Positions 10,860-19,984 of a stretch of 64,000 bases of DNA are shown piece after piece. Position 1 is the stretch's first letter. Every line of letters begins with the position of its first letter. Under the pieces are notes generated by a model. It ran no database searches, had not been told where the DNA came from, and worked only from the letters and a program-made list of their open reading frames with translations. A program made the translations under genes and the position numbers. The stretch is taken from positions 4,898,001 through 4,962,000 of the forward strand of contig CP136508.1 in NCBI GenBank assembly GCA_008011715.2, given 5' to 3'. This DNA comes from [Empedobacter] haloabium (lineage in GTDB: Bacteria > Pseudomonadota > Gammaproteobacteria > Burkholderiales > Burkholderiaceae_D).

Positions 10860-11026
10860 GGTCGGTGCTCCTTGCTGTGATCGGAAAGCGACTGTACCTC
10901 GCCAGGCCAGGCCCCGGCGCGACGCTGGCAATGGTGCGGGGCCGATGCCGTGTCGATCGCGGGTCAGGCCGTGCCGGCGCGAAGCGCTGCGTCCGCACGA
11001 AATTCCGCCAAGAATCGGACGGCAAC

Positions 11027-11060
11027 AAAAAAGCCCCGCCGCGGCTGCGGACGGGGCTTT
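11027..11060 (-). terminator. Rho-independent terminator of the TonB receptor gene
   Basis: Read on the minus strand, a GC stem (AAAGCCCCGTCC...GGGGC) is followed by TTTTTTG. It begins about 20 bp past the receptor stop codon. Confidence 0.85.
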
Positions 11061-11080
11061 CGGAGCCGGAGCGCCGGGAC

Positions 11081-13819
11081 TTAGAACTTGTAGTTCACGC
11101 CCAGCAGCACGGTACGGCCGTATTTCTGGTATTCCAGCTGCTGGTTCTTCGAGCCGTTGTAGGTCTCGTAGGCCGCGTTGCGCAGGTTGTTCGCCTGCAG
11201 CACCACGCCCACATTCTTCAGCGGGCCGTCCTGGAACGTGTAGCCGACCTGGAAGTCCAGGATGTTCTCGCCCACGACGTAGCGCAGCGAACGCTCGGCC
11301 GCGAAGTTGCCGATCTCGCCCACGAAGTCGGAGCGCTTGCGCTGCGACAGGCGCGTCTCGAAGCCGTTCTTCTCGTAGTACACGGTCAGGTTCGTCACGC
11401 GCTTGGACAGGCCAGGCAGCGGGATGTTCTGGCCGATCGAGCCGTCCGGTTCCTGGATGGCGATATTGCTGTCGGTGTAGGTGCCGCTGGCAACGATGCC
11501 GAAGCCGTCCAGCACCGGCGTCAGCATGTTCAACGGCAGGGAGCCGGACAGCTCGACGCCGCGCATCGTGCCGCCATTGCCGTTGTACGGCGCCTTGTAG
11601 TCGCCGAATTGCGTGTTGGCCTTGGTGCCCGGCGTGTACAGCGAGAAGTCATACGTGCGGGTCTGCGTGAAGATGTACGTGTCGAGCTTCTTGAAGAAGA
11701 ACGCACCGGCCAGGTAGGCCTTCTTGCCGAAGTACTTCTCGTACGAGATGTCGAACGCCTTGGCGCGCCATGGGTCGAGCTGCGCGTTGCCGCCCGAAGC
11801 GCCCGGCTTGAACGTCGTGTCGGACACGCCGAAGTCCAGCGCGGAGCGCAGCTGGTCCACGCGCGGACGGGCGATCTGCTTGGCCAGCGCGACGCGCACG
11901 GTCTGGTCGTTCGGCAGGCCGAAGTTCAGGTTCATGCTCGGCAGGTAATCGGTGTACGACTTGCCGTCGTGGACCGGCTTGACCTGCTGACCCACCGGCG
12001 CTGTGCCGTCGAAGTAGCGCGAGTCGGAGAACTGCTTGGTGTGCTGGACCTGCACGCCCACGTTACCGCGCAGCGAGATGTCGCCGAATTCGTGCTCGAT
12101 ATTGGCCTTCGCGAACGCCGTGCTGATCTTCTCCGAGACCGACCAGGTCTTGGCGATCAGGTAGCCTTCCGTGGTGGACGGCTTGAAGGTCATGTACTTG
12201 CCGACGACGCCCGGCACGTTCCACGCTGGGACGCTGCCGATGCCGGCGAAGCCCAGGTCGACGGTACCGTACAGCAGCGACGGATCGATCGTGGTCGGGC
12301 TGCCGGCCAGGTTGATGTTGCCTTCCGGCTGGGTCTTGTCCTTCGAACGGTCGCTGTAGTTCACGCCGATGTCGAAGCCGGAGAACCAGTTTTCCAGCGC
12401 GCCGGTGGCGGCGAAGTTGGCGGTCAGCTTGGCGCTCTTCAGCTCGTCCTCGACGTACGGCGTCTTGCCGTAGCCGGAGCCGTAGATCGTGTTCTTGACG
12501 TACAGGTTGGCCGGGTTGCTGTAGTCCAGGCCTGGCGTCATCGTCGGGAAGGTACCCGTGTTGAAGCCCAGGCGCACGTTGTCCAGGTATTGCGAGCTGT
12601 TGACGGCGCCCAGCTGCAGGTTGTTTTCCAGGCTCAGTTCATCGCGCTTGGCTTTCGACCAGCTCAGGTCCGCCACCAGCTTGACGCCGCTCAGGCGCAG
12701 TTCATTGTTCCAGCCCAGCGCGCGGATGTCGTCGCGGCGGTCGGTGTACATGCCACGCACCAGCGGATAGACATTGTTGGCGGTGGCGCTGCCGATCGCG
12801 TTGCCGTTCTTCGTCACGTTGGTGAACAGCAGGCCCGGTTGCAGGTTGCCGTTCCAGCCGCCCAGCGGAATCTCGAACTGGTTGGCCGTGTCTTCGTGCT
12901 TGAAGATCGACGCGTAGAAGTCCACGGTGCTGGTGAACTGCTTGCTCGGACGGTATTCGACCACGCCCATCAGGCCGTCGCGGCGGTTGTAGCCGGTGCG
13001 CGAGAGCGCCTTGATGCCGTCGGTCGTCGTGGTGCCGGCCGGCAGGCCAGGACGCGATTCCGTCTTCCACGGTTCGTAGATACCGGTCTCCTGTGCCAGC
13101 ACTGGCGACTCCAGGTGCGCGTAGCCGATGGCGAAGCCCAGCGTGCGATTCAGGAACTGGTCGATGTAGCTGACGGAGAAGCGGTTGCCCACCGATTTCG
13201 TGTTGGCGATGCTGCCCAGCGAGTTGGCCTCGCCGCGCGCGTTCAGCGCCACGGTGCGCTTGCCGAAGTTCAGCGGGCGCACGGTCTGCAGGTCGACCGT
13301 GCCGGACAGGCCCTGGCCGATCAGGCCCGCATCGGGCGTCTTGTAGATGGTCACGCCGGACAGCAGCTCGGACGGATACTGGTCGAATTCGACGCTGCGG
13401 TTGTCGCCGGTGGAGACCTGCTCGCGGCCATTCAGCAGGGTCGTGGCGAAGTCGGGCGACAGGCCGCGCACCGAGATCACCTGGGCACGGCCGGCGACGC
13501 GCTGGGCGGCCAGGCCTGGCAGGCGGGCGATCGACTCGGCGATCGACACGTCCGGCAGCTTGCCGATGTCTTCGGCCGAGATGGCCTCGACGATGGACGT
13601 GGAGTCCTTCTTGACGGAGATCGCATCCTCGATACCGCGGCGGATACCGGTCACGGTCACCGTGGTCATCGGCGCCGGCGCGGCGTCGGCCTGGGTATTC
13701 TGTGCTTGCTGTGCAAAAGCCGGATTGGCCAGCGCAGCGACGAAGAGCGCGCAGCCGGCCGCCACTGGGCTCAGTTGCAGGGCTGTGCGCGTGCTGCGCT
13801 CAGGCGCGAAGAATTTCAT
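11081..13819 (-). CDS. TonB-dependent receptor, probable maltodextrin uptake
   Basis: A 912-aa outer-membrane receptor. It has a signal peptide ending near AFAQQ, a TonB-box-like stretch (TTVTVTG near residue 52), a plug domain with SIAESIARLPG, and a long beta-barrel ending in LLGVNYKF with a terminal Phe. The plug sequence is of the TonB-Xanth-Caul class, which often serves carbohydrates. The start is ATG at 13819 with GAGGGGA upstream; a TTG one codon earlier is less likely. It is divergent from the GH13 neopullulanase-like gene across a 484-bp control region with several operator-like palindromes, so maltodextrin is the likely cargo by context. Confidence 0.9.
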   Translation of the reverse strand: MKFFAPERSTRTALQLSPVAAGCALFVAALANPAFAQQAQNTQADAAPAPMTTVTVTGIRRGIEDAISVKKDSTSIVEAISAEDIGKLPDVSIAESIARLPGLAAQRVAGRAQVISVRGLSPDFATTLLNGREQVSTGDNRSVEFDQYPSELLSGVTIYKTPDAGLIGQGLSGTVDLQTVRPLNFGKRTVALNARGEANSLGSIANTKSVGNRFSVSYIDQFLNRTLGFAIGYAHLESPVLAQETGIYEPWKTESRPGLPAGTTTTDGIKALSRTGYNRRDGLMGVVEYRPSKQFTSTVDFYASIFKHEDTANQFEIPLGGWNGNLQPGLLFTNVTKNGNAIGSATANNVYPLVRGMYTDRRDDIRALGWNNELRLSGVKLVADLSWSKAKRDELSLENNLQLGAVNSSQYLDNVRLGFNTGTFPTMTPGLDYSNPANLYVKNTIYGSGYGKTPYVEDELKSAKLTANFAATGALENWFSGFDIGVNYSDRSKDKTQPEGNINLAGSPTTIDPSLLYGTVDLGFAGIGSVPAWNVPGVVGKYMTFKPSTTEGYLIAKTWSVSEKISTAFAKANIEHEFGDISLRGNVGVQVQHTKQFSDSRYFDGTAPVGQQVKPVHDGKSYTDYLPSMNLNFGLPNDQTVRVALAKQIARPRVDQLRSALDFGVSDTTFKPGASGGNAQLDPWRAKAFDISYEKYFGKKAYLAGAFFFKKLDTYIFTQTRTYDFSLYTPGTKANTQFGDYKAPYNGNGGTMRGVELSGSLPLNMLTPVLDGFGIVASGTYTDSNIAIQEPDGSIGQNIPLPGLSKRVTNLTVYYEKNGFETRLSQRKRSDFVGEIGNFAAERSLRYVVGENILDFQVGYTFQDGPLKNVGVVLQANNLRNAAYETYNGSKNQQLEYQKYGRTVLLGVNYKF

Positions 13820-14303
13820 CAAAGTCCCCTCACTAAACTAACGAATTTTTCCCGCACCAGCCGCGCATGGGCTCGAAGGCGATGGCCTAACTGAACTACA
13901 CGGGAATCCAAGGTATGCGGCCGCTCTTTTAGACGTCCTGCAAGAATTTTGTACTAAAACTAGATTGTGTGTCAATTAAAGTTCTGTCGGGACACGTGCA
14001 TTCTGCCTTGCTCCCAGGGCATTCAGAGGCGATAACGAGCGCTTCGTTGTATTTCGGGTACAGCCTGCGCGATCGAGCTATGTAGGGCAACTACAAATTT
14101 ATACGCAGGAACGGGGTTTTTTGCAGGCTTTTGTAGGAAATATTAAAAAGATCAGGACTGACTGTATTTCGACTACCTACTTTTGCCCACTGTCATTACA
14201 TCGTTTGATCGTCATTCGGAAGCATAGTATGCTTGCCGAAAAAACAGCCTGAACAAGGCGACAACAAATTGTAGTCCTGCTACTTCTTTGGAGGAGACGT
14301 CCC
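13820..14303. promoter_or_regulatory. Divergent AT-rich control region with five operator-like palindromes
   Basis: A 484-bp non-coding stretch between the receptor (minus) and GH13 gene (plus). It is much AT-richer than its surroundings. Sites fitting TGTAGT-N3-ACTACA are 13950-13964 (TGTACTAAAACTAGA), 14048-14062 (TGTATTTCGGGTACA), 14081-14095 (TGTAGGGCAACTACA, five-base arms perfect), 14163-14177 (TGTATTTCGACTACC) and 14270-14284 (TGTAGTCCTGCTACT). The last lies 20 bp before the GH13 start and would overlap its ribosome-site region or early leader. The clustering suggests cooperative binding by one regulator. No open frame of interest is present. Confidence 0.6.
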
Positions 14304-16175
14304 ATGAAGCGCATCGCCGCCCTGGCCTTGCTGGCCGGCGCCTGCACGCTGGCACCCGCCGCGGCCTACCGCATCGATCATGTCGAACCGGCGTTCTGGT
14401 GGACCGGCATGCAGCACAAGACGCTGCAATTGCTGGTGCACGGCCCCGCGCTTGCCGACCTGCGGCCTACGCTGGACTACCCGGGCGTGCGCATCGCGGC
14501 CGTGACCCGGCTGGCCAATCCGAACTACCTGTTCATCGACCTTGCCATCGACGACAGCGCCCGCGCCGGCGGCTTTGACATTGCCTTTACCGCGGCCGGC
14601 ACGGCACGCCCCGTGCTCCGGCAGCGCTATGAACTGCGGGCGCGGGCGCCGGGTTCGGCCCAGCGCCAGGGCTTCGGCCCGGCCGACGCCATCTACCAGG
14701 TCATGCCCGACCGCTTCGCCAATGGCGACCCGGCCAACGACAGCGTGGCCGGCATGGCCGACAAGGTGGACCGCGCCAACGGCGGCGGGCGCCATGGCGG
14801 TGACCTGGCCGGCATGACGGCCCATCTGGATTACGTGGCGGCGCTGGGCTTCACGCAAATCTGGCCGACGCCGCTGGTCGAAAACGACATGCCGGCCTTT
14901 ACCTACCACGGCTACGCGGCGACGGACTTCTACCGCATCGACCGCCGCTACGGCAGCAACGAGGACTACCGCCGCTTCGTGCAGGCGGCGCGCGAGCGCG
15001 GCATCGGCGTGATCCAGGACGTGGTGCTGAACCATATTGGCAGCCGGCACTGGTGGATGCAGGACTTGCCCGCCCCGGACTGGATCGGCTACCAAGGCAA
15101 GCCGGTGCTGACGGCGCACCACCGCACCGCCACGATGGACCCGTACGGCAGCCGCGCCGACGCGCGCAACTTCACCCAAGGCTGGTTCGCCACCGCGATG
15201 CCGGACCTGAACCAGGCCAATCCACTGCTCGCCAACTACCTGATCCAGAATGCGATCTGGTGGATCGAGTACGCCGGGCTGTCCGGCCTGCGCGTCGACA
15301 CGTACGGCTACTCCAACCCGCAATTCCTGACCGAGTGGTCGCGCCGCCTCACGGCCGAATACCCGCGCATCAACCTGGTGGGAGAAGAGTGGAGCACGCG
15401 CGTGCCCGTCGTGGCGCGCTGGCAGCGCGGCAAGCAGAACTTCGACGGCTACGTGTCGCACATGCCGTCGATGATGGATTTCCCCCTCAACGACGCGCTG
15501 CGCAAGGGCCTGGCCAGCACGGCGGAGAACAACCATGACGGCGGCTTCAGCCTGACCGACCTGTACGAGACACTGTCGCTCGATTACCTGTATCCGGACG
15601 CCGGCAACCTGGTGCTGTTCGAAGGGAACCACGACCTGCCGCGCACCTTCAGTGTGCTGCGCCAGGACGTGGCGCTGTGGCGCATGGCGATGGCGTATGT
15701 GCTGACGGCACCGCGTATCCCGCAGCTGTACTACGGCAGCGAGATCCTGATGACCAGCACGACCGAGGGGCGCGACGACGCCTCCTACCGCCGCGATTTC
15801 CCGGGCGGCTGGCCGGGTGACAGCGTGAACGCCTTTACCGGCGCGGGCTTGACGCCAGCCCAGCGCGAGGCCCAGGGCTGGCTGAAAAGGCTGCTCAACT
15901 GGCGCAAGGGCGCGACCGTCATCCACCACGGCCGCACGCTGCATTTCGGCCCCGAGCGAAACACGTATATCTACTTCCGCCACGACGACCAGGCCAGGGT
16001 CATGGTCGCCCTGAACAAGAACGCCAGCGCCACCGTGCTGCCGCTGGCACGCTTCGGCGAGGGGCTGGCCGGAATGAAACGGGGCCGCGACGTCGCCAGC
16101 GGCGCCGTGTTCGACCTGACACAGGACACCGTCACGCTGCCGGCACGCAGCGCATTGATACTGGAGCTCGAATGA
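14304..16175 (+). CDS. Neopullulanase/cyclomaltodextrinase-like GH13 enzyme, periplasmic
   Basis: A 623-aa protein with a signal peptide (MKRIAALALLAGACTLAPAAA), an N-terminal beta-sandwich of the cyclomaltodextrinase-N type (about 22-115) and a GH13 barrel with Asp332 (LRVDTYG), Glu361 (LVGEEW) and Asp444 (EGNHD). The arrangement resembles SusA-like neopullulanases that cut oligosaccharides in the periplasm after TonB-dependent import. GGAGGAG precedes the ATG. Its stop overlaps the next gene's start (ATGA), so the two are translationally coupled. Expression is probably governed by the operator cluster upstream. Confidence 0.92.
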   Translation: MKRIAALALLAGACTLAPAAAYRIDHVEPAFWWTGMQHKTLQLLVHGPALADLRPTLDYPGVRIAAVTRLANPNYLFIDLAIDDSARAGGFDIAFTAAGTARPVLRQRYELRARAPGSAQRQGFGPADAIYQVMPDRFANGDPANDSVAGMADKVDRANGGGRHGGDLAGMTAHLDYVAALGFTQIWPTPLVENDMPAFTYHGYAATDFYRIDRRYGSNEDYRRFVQAARERGIGVIQDVVLNHIGSRHWWMQDLPAPDWIGYQGKPVLTAHHRTATMDPYGSRADARNFTQGWFATAMPDLNQANPLLANYLIQNAIWWIEYAGLSGLRVDTYGYSNPQFLTEWSRRLTAEYPRINLVGEEWSTRVPVVARWQRGKQNFDGYVSHMPSMMDFPLNDALRKGLASTAENNHDGGFSLTDLYETLSLDYLYPDAGNLVLFEGNHDLPRTFSVLRQDVALWRMAMAYVLTAPRIPQLYYGSEILMTSTTEGRDDASYRRDFPGGWPGDSVNAFTGAGLTPAQREAQGWLKRLLNWRKGATVIHHGRTLHFGPERNTYIYFRHDDQARVMVALNKNASATVLPLARFGEGLAGMKRGRDVASGAVFDLTQDTVTLPARSALILELE

Positions 16176-19100
16176 TGCGACGTACCCCGATCGCCGCCTT
16201 GCTGGCGCTGGCGGCCATCAGCACCGCGCAGGCGGCGGAACAGACGATCGCCTGGGGCGCCCTGGGCAAGCAGGTCAATGTGCGTTTCACCAGCGCCGGC
16301 GACGATGCCCAGCGCAGCTATACGCAAACGACGGACCTGCCGCTGCGTCCGGGCGATCCGCGGGAAGTACGCTACGCGGAGCAGGCCGACCTGCCGCGCG
16401 TGCGCAGCGGCAACCTGGCCTTCGACGCGCTGTTCGCGCTGGCCGGTGCGGAGATGAAGCAGAACGCCGTGTCGGCCATCCGCGACGACAGCTACAACGG
16501 CGGCCAGCCGGTGTCCTGCGCGTGCTTCGAGACGGGCGAGAAATGGCATTATGTGTGGACGCGCGACCTGTCGTATGCGGCCGACCTGGGCCTGGCCCTG
16601 CTGGACCCGGAGCGGGTACGCGATTCGCTGCTGTTCAAGCTGTCGGGCTACCGGCCCGGCGTGAGCAAGGCGGCGCCGGCTGCCGGCACGACCGACGGCC
16701 TGCAGATCGTGCAGGACACGGGCAGCGGCGGCAGCTGGCCGGTCAGCACCGACCGCGTCACCTGGGCCTTCGGCGCCGATGCGGCCTTGAAGACGCTGCC
16801 ACCTGCGCAGCGCGCCGCCTTTGCCGCCACCGCCCTGAAGGCGCTGGCCAACACGATCGAGAACGACCGCATCGCCGCGTTCGATCCGGCCGCGGGCCTG
16901 TACAACGGCGAGCAGTCCTTCCTCGACTGGCGCGAGCAGACCTATGCGGCCTGGGTGCCCGGGAACCTGCCGTATATGGCGACGGCCAAGGCGCTGTCCA
17001 CCAACGTGGCGCATTACCAGGCGCTGAACCTGGCGGCGCGGCTGGCCCGCGAAGCCGGCGACGCGGCGAATGCGCAACGCTGGGAAGGCTGGGCGGCGCA
17101 GCTGAAGGACGCCATCAACGCGCGCTTCTGGCTGGCGGGTGCCGGCATGTACAGCAGCCTGACGGCCGGCCATTTCGACGGCGCAGCGCTGCACAAGTTC
17201 GACTGGCTGGGCCAGGCGCTGGCCATCGTCACCGGCATCGCCGATCCGGAACAGGCGCGCAGCATCCTGGCGCACTACCCGCACGGCCCAATGGGCGCGC
17301 CCGTGATCTGGCCGCAGCAGCCGGACCAGCCGATCTACCACAACCGCGCGATCTGGCCGTTCGTGACGGCCTACGGCCTGCATGCCGCGATCGCCGGCAC
17401 CAACGTTGCGGTCGCCGACGCGGCCTACGAGACGCTGTTCCGCGCCGCGGCCATCAGCGGCTCCAATATGGAAAACCTGGAATGGCTGTCCGGCCAGCCG
17501 CTGCTGAATGACCCGGCCCGGCCGCAGCTGGACGGACCGGTGGTCAACTCGCGCCGCCAGCTGTGGTCCGTCGGCGGCTACCTGGGCGCGGTCATCTCGG
17601 GCGTGTTCGGCATCGATGCCACGCACGAGGGCCTGGTCGTGCGCCCCTTCATCACGGCCCGGCTGCGCGGCGACACGTTCCAGGGCAGCGACAGCGTGAG
17701 CCTGTCGAATCTGGTCGTGCGCGGCAAGCGCCTGAACGTGCGCATCGCGCTGCCGCCGCCGGCCCAGGTGGACGGCTACTACCCGGTGGCCGCCATCGCG
17801 ATCAACGGCAAGCCGGCCAGCTCCCCCATCAAATGGGACGCGCTGCCGGACGACGCCAGCATCGCCGTGACGCTGGGCGAACTGCAGCCGGGCCGGCAGG
17901 AGATCACGCGCGTCGCGGCCGCGCCCCTCGCCGCGGACAGCCGGGTGACGGCACCTTCCGAGCCCGCGATCGCTGCATTGCGCCGCGCCGGCGGCAATGC
18001 GGTGCTGGCGTTTGGCGGCAAGCCGCCGGCCGGTGTCGCGTACGACGTGTGGCGCGACGGCAAGGCGGTCGCCACCGGCATCGCGGCGGGCACCTGGACC
18101 GACCGCAAGCCGGCTGGCGCGTCGTGCTACGCCGTCGAGGCGGTCCACCTGGCCACGGGCCTGCGCAGTCACCACAGCATGCCGGCCTGCCTGGGCGAAG
18201 CGGACGCGATCGTCATCGACCGCGCCGCGCCCGACTGGGGCAGGCCGGACGAAGAGCTGTCGGTGGACGACATCGCCATCGCCAAGACCGGCACCTACCA
18301 GGTGCAGGTACGCTACCGCAACAATGCCAACCGCATCAACCTGGGCATCAGCGGCGGCGTGAAATGGCTGCGCGTCAGCGACGCGGCTGGCAAGGTGGTG
18401 GCCGAAGGCGTCGTGCAACTGCCGCACACGCCGGCCGGCCAGGCGCTGTATTCGACACCGCTGGCGGCGCGGCTGCCAGCGGGCCGCTACCGCGCGCGGC
18501 TGTCCGACTTCCACAACATGAGTTACCTGCAGTCGAATGCGACGTTCGCGGATGCCGGCGGCAAGGCCGGGCCGTCGAACCGCATCGACGTGCTGGGCCT
18601 GCGCCTGCTGCCCACCGCCACCGGCACCGCGATGCCGGTGGCGCGCGGCACGCTGGAGCTGATCGAGAAGGTGCGCTCGCCGCAACTGGGCAACGAGCGC
18701 TCGCTGCGCGTGTGGCTGCCGCCAGGCTACGCGGCCAACCCGGCCAGGCGCTATCCGGTGCTGTACATGCACGACGGCCAGAACCTGTTCGACCCGAAGA
18801 CGGCCTACAGCACGGAATGGCATATGGACGAAGTGGCGGACCGGCTCGCGGCCAGTGGCGCGATGCGCGAGATCATCGTCGTCGGCATCGACAACACCCC
18901 CGACCGCATGGCGGAGTATGCCGAATGCTGCGACGCGCGCTGGGGCGGCGGCAAGGGCGGCGAGTACGCCGCCTTCGTCGCCGACACGGTCAAGCCGCTG
19001 ATCGACGCGCGCTACCGCACCCTGCCCGGCCGGGAGCACACGGCCGTCATGGGATCGTCGATGGGCGGCATCATCTCCGTCGCCATCGCCCAGCGCTATC

Positions 19101-19387
19101 CAAGCGTGTTCGGCATGGCCGGCACGATGTCCGGCTCGTTCTGGTGGAATAACGGCACGCTGATCGACAGCACCCCGGCCGGCCTGCCGGTACGCTTCTA
19201 CATCGATGCCGGCACGGCGATGGACGGCGTCGAGCTCACGCGTTCGTTCCACAACGCGCTGCTGGCGCGCGGCTACCGCGACGGCAAGGAGCTGCTGTAT
19301 CACGAGGATGCCGGTGGCGTGCACAACGAGCGCGATTGGTCGAGCCGGGTGCATCGGGCGTTGACCTGGTTCTTCCCGGCCAACTAG
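16172..19387 (+). CDS. Fusion protein: six-hairpin glycosidase-like domain plus alpha/beta-hydrolase esterase
   Basis: A 1071-aa secreted protein (signal peptide about 1-21). Residues about 80-490 form an (alpha/alpha)6-type domain, with YVWTRDLSYAADLG, GGSWPVSTDR and YNGEQSFLDWREQTYAAW, resembling glycogen-debranching or trehalase-like glycosidases. Residues about 500-810 are beta-rich linker/carbohydrate-binding-like modules. Residues about 830-1071 are an esterase-D/IroE-like hydrolase with the nucleophile elbow GSSMGG (Ser963), YMHDGQNLF and a late His (GVHNERDW). The start overlaps the previous stop as ATGA; a second ATG follows directly. The joining of a glycosidase-like and an esterase-like unit suggests action on acylated or branched glucans. 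Exact activities are inferred. Confidence 0.8.
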   Translation: MMRRTPIAALLALAAISTAQAAEQTIAWGALGKQVNVRFTSAGDDAQRSYTQTTDLPLRPGDPREVRYAEQADLPRVRSGNLAFDALFALAGAEMKQNAVSAIRDDSYNGGQPVSCACFETGEKWHYVWTRDLSYAADLGLALLDPERVRDSLLFKLSGYRPGVSKAAPAAGTTDGLQIVQDTGSGGSWPVSTDRVTWAFGADAALKTLPPAQRAAFAATALKALANTIENDRIAAFDPAAGLYNGEQSFLDWREQTYAAWVPGNLPYMATAKALSTNVAHYQALNLAARLAREAGDAANAQRWEGWAAQLKDAINARFWLAGAGMYSSLTAGHFDGAALHKFDWLGQALAIVTGIADPEQARSILAHYPHGPMGAPVIWPQQPDQPIYHNRAIWPFVTAYGLHAAIAGTNVAVADAAYETLFRAAAISGSNMENLEWLSGQPLLNDPARPQLDGPVVNSRRQLWSVGGYLGAVISGVFGIDATHEGLVVRPFITARLRGDTFQGSDSVSLSNLVVRGKRLNVRIALPPPAQVDGYYPVAAIAINGKPASSPIKWDALPDDASIAVTLGELQPGRQEITRVAAAPLAADSRVTAPSEPAIAALRRAGGNAVLAFGGKPPAGVAYDVWRDGKAVATGIAAGTWTDRKPAGASCYAVEAVHLATGLRSHHSMPACLGEADAIVIDRAAPDWGRPDEELSVDDIAIAKTGTYQVQVRYRNNANRINLGISGGVKWLRVSDAAGKVVAEGVVQLPHTPAGQALYSTPLAARLPAGRYRARLSDFHNMSYLQSNATFADAGGKAGPSNRIDVLGLRLLPTATGTAMPVARGTLELIEKVRSPQLGNERSLRVWLPPGYAANPARRYPVLYMHDGQNLFDPKTAYSTEWHMDEVADRLAASGAMREIIVVGIDNTPDRMAEYAECCDARWGGGKGGEYAAFVADTVKPLIDARYRTLPGREHTAVMGSSMGGIISVAIAQRYPSVFGMAGTMSGSFWWNNGTLIDSTPAGLPVRFYIDAGTAMDGVELTRSFHNALLARGYRDGKELLYHEDAGGVHNERDWSSRVHRALTWFFPAN

Positions 19388-19395
19388 AGACCCGT

Positions 19396-19448
19396 GGTGT
19401 CAGGCACCTATCTTCAGGTCTCCGACCTGAAGATAGGTGCCTGACACC
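19396..19448. terminator. Hairpin with 25-bp perfect arms between convergent genes
   Basis: Arms 19396-19420 and 19424-19448 are exact reverse complements, starting GGTGTCAGGCACCTATCTTC, with a 3-base loop. It lies between the stop of the fusion gene and the stop of the GNAT gene. No T-run follows, so it may work as an RNA-stabilising or bidirectional hairpin; it belongs to a dispersed repeat family. Confidence 0.65.
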
Positions 19449-19471
19449 GGTGGGTTTATGTCACCTGTGGA

Positions 19472-19984
19472 TTAGACAAACCCGATGCGGTAGACGTTGG
19501 TCAACCGCGTCTCCCCCGCCAGCCGCGTCTCCTCCACGAAGCGCAAGCCCAACTTCTTCAGCATCGCGTTCGACGGCCCGTTCCCGGGCGACGTGATGCC
19601 GTACAGTTGCGGCAGGCGCAGCGTATCGCGCGCGTGCGCCAGCACCGCGGCGGCGGCCTCGTAGGCGTAACCCTGGCCCCAGTAGGCGGGCCGCAGCGCA
19701 TAGCCGATGTCCGTGTCCGGCAGCGTGTCGCGCCGGATCAGGCCGCACAGTCCCATCGGCACGCCGTCCGCGCGGCGCGTTACCAGGTACAGCGAGTAGC
19801 CCAGGCGACGCTGCAGTTGCATCGGGCCGGCCAGGATGTGGGCCCGCGCATCCTCGATCGTACGCACGCCCTTGTCGCCGATGTGCTCCAGCCACGACGG
19901 CTCGTTGACCAGCTCCAGATAGAACTGCGCATCGTCCGTGTCGAGCGTGCGCAGCACCAGGCGTGGGGTCTCCAGCACGATCAT
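19472..19984 (-). CDS. GNAT N-acetyltransferase (RimJ/RimL-like)
   Basis: A 170-aa protein beginning METPRLVLR-like (MIVLETPRLVLRTL). It has the GNAT acetyl-CoA signature in YALRPAYWGQGYAYEAAAAVL and the late SNAMLKKLGLRF segment typical of RimJ/RimL-type acetyltransferases. The ATG overlaps the TGA of the upstream deaminase gene (ATGA), which sets the start and implies translational coupling. The substrate cannot be deduced; coupling to a cytosine-deaminase-like enzyme could mean a joint scavenging or detoxifying role, which is speculation. Confidence 0.88.
   Translation of the reverse strand: MIVLETPRLVLRTLDTDDAQFYLELVNEPSWLEHIGDKGVRTIEDARAHILAGPMQLQRRLGYSLYLVTRRADGVPMGLCGLIRRDTLPDTDIGYALRPAYWGQGYAYEAAAAVLAHARDTLRLPQLYGITSPGNGPSNAMLKKLGLRFVEETRLAGETRLTNVYRIGFV

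Noticed and set aside
10865..13894. Long open plus-strand frame (about 1000 codons) opposite the TonB receptor
   Set aside because: Antisense frame kept open by high GC; its product is Arg/His/Val-rich without domains, whereas the minus strand encodes a complete receptor.
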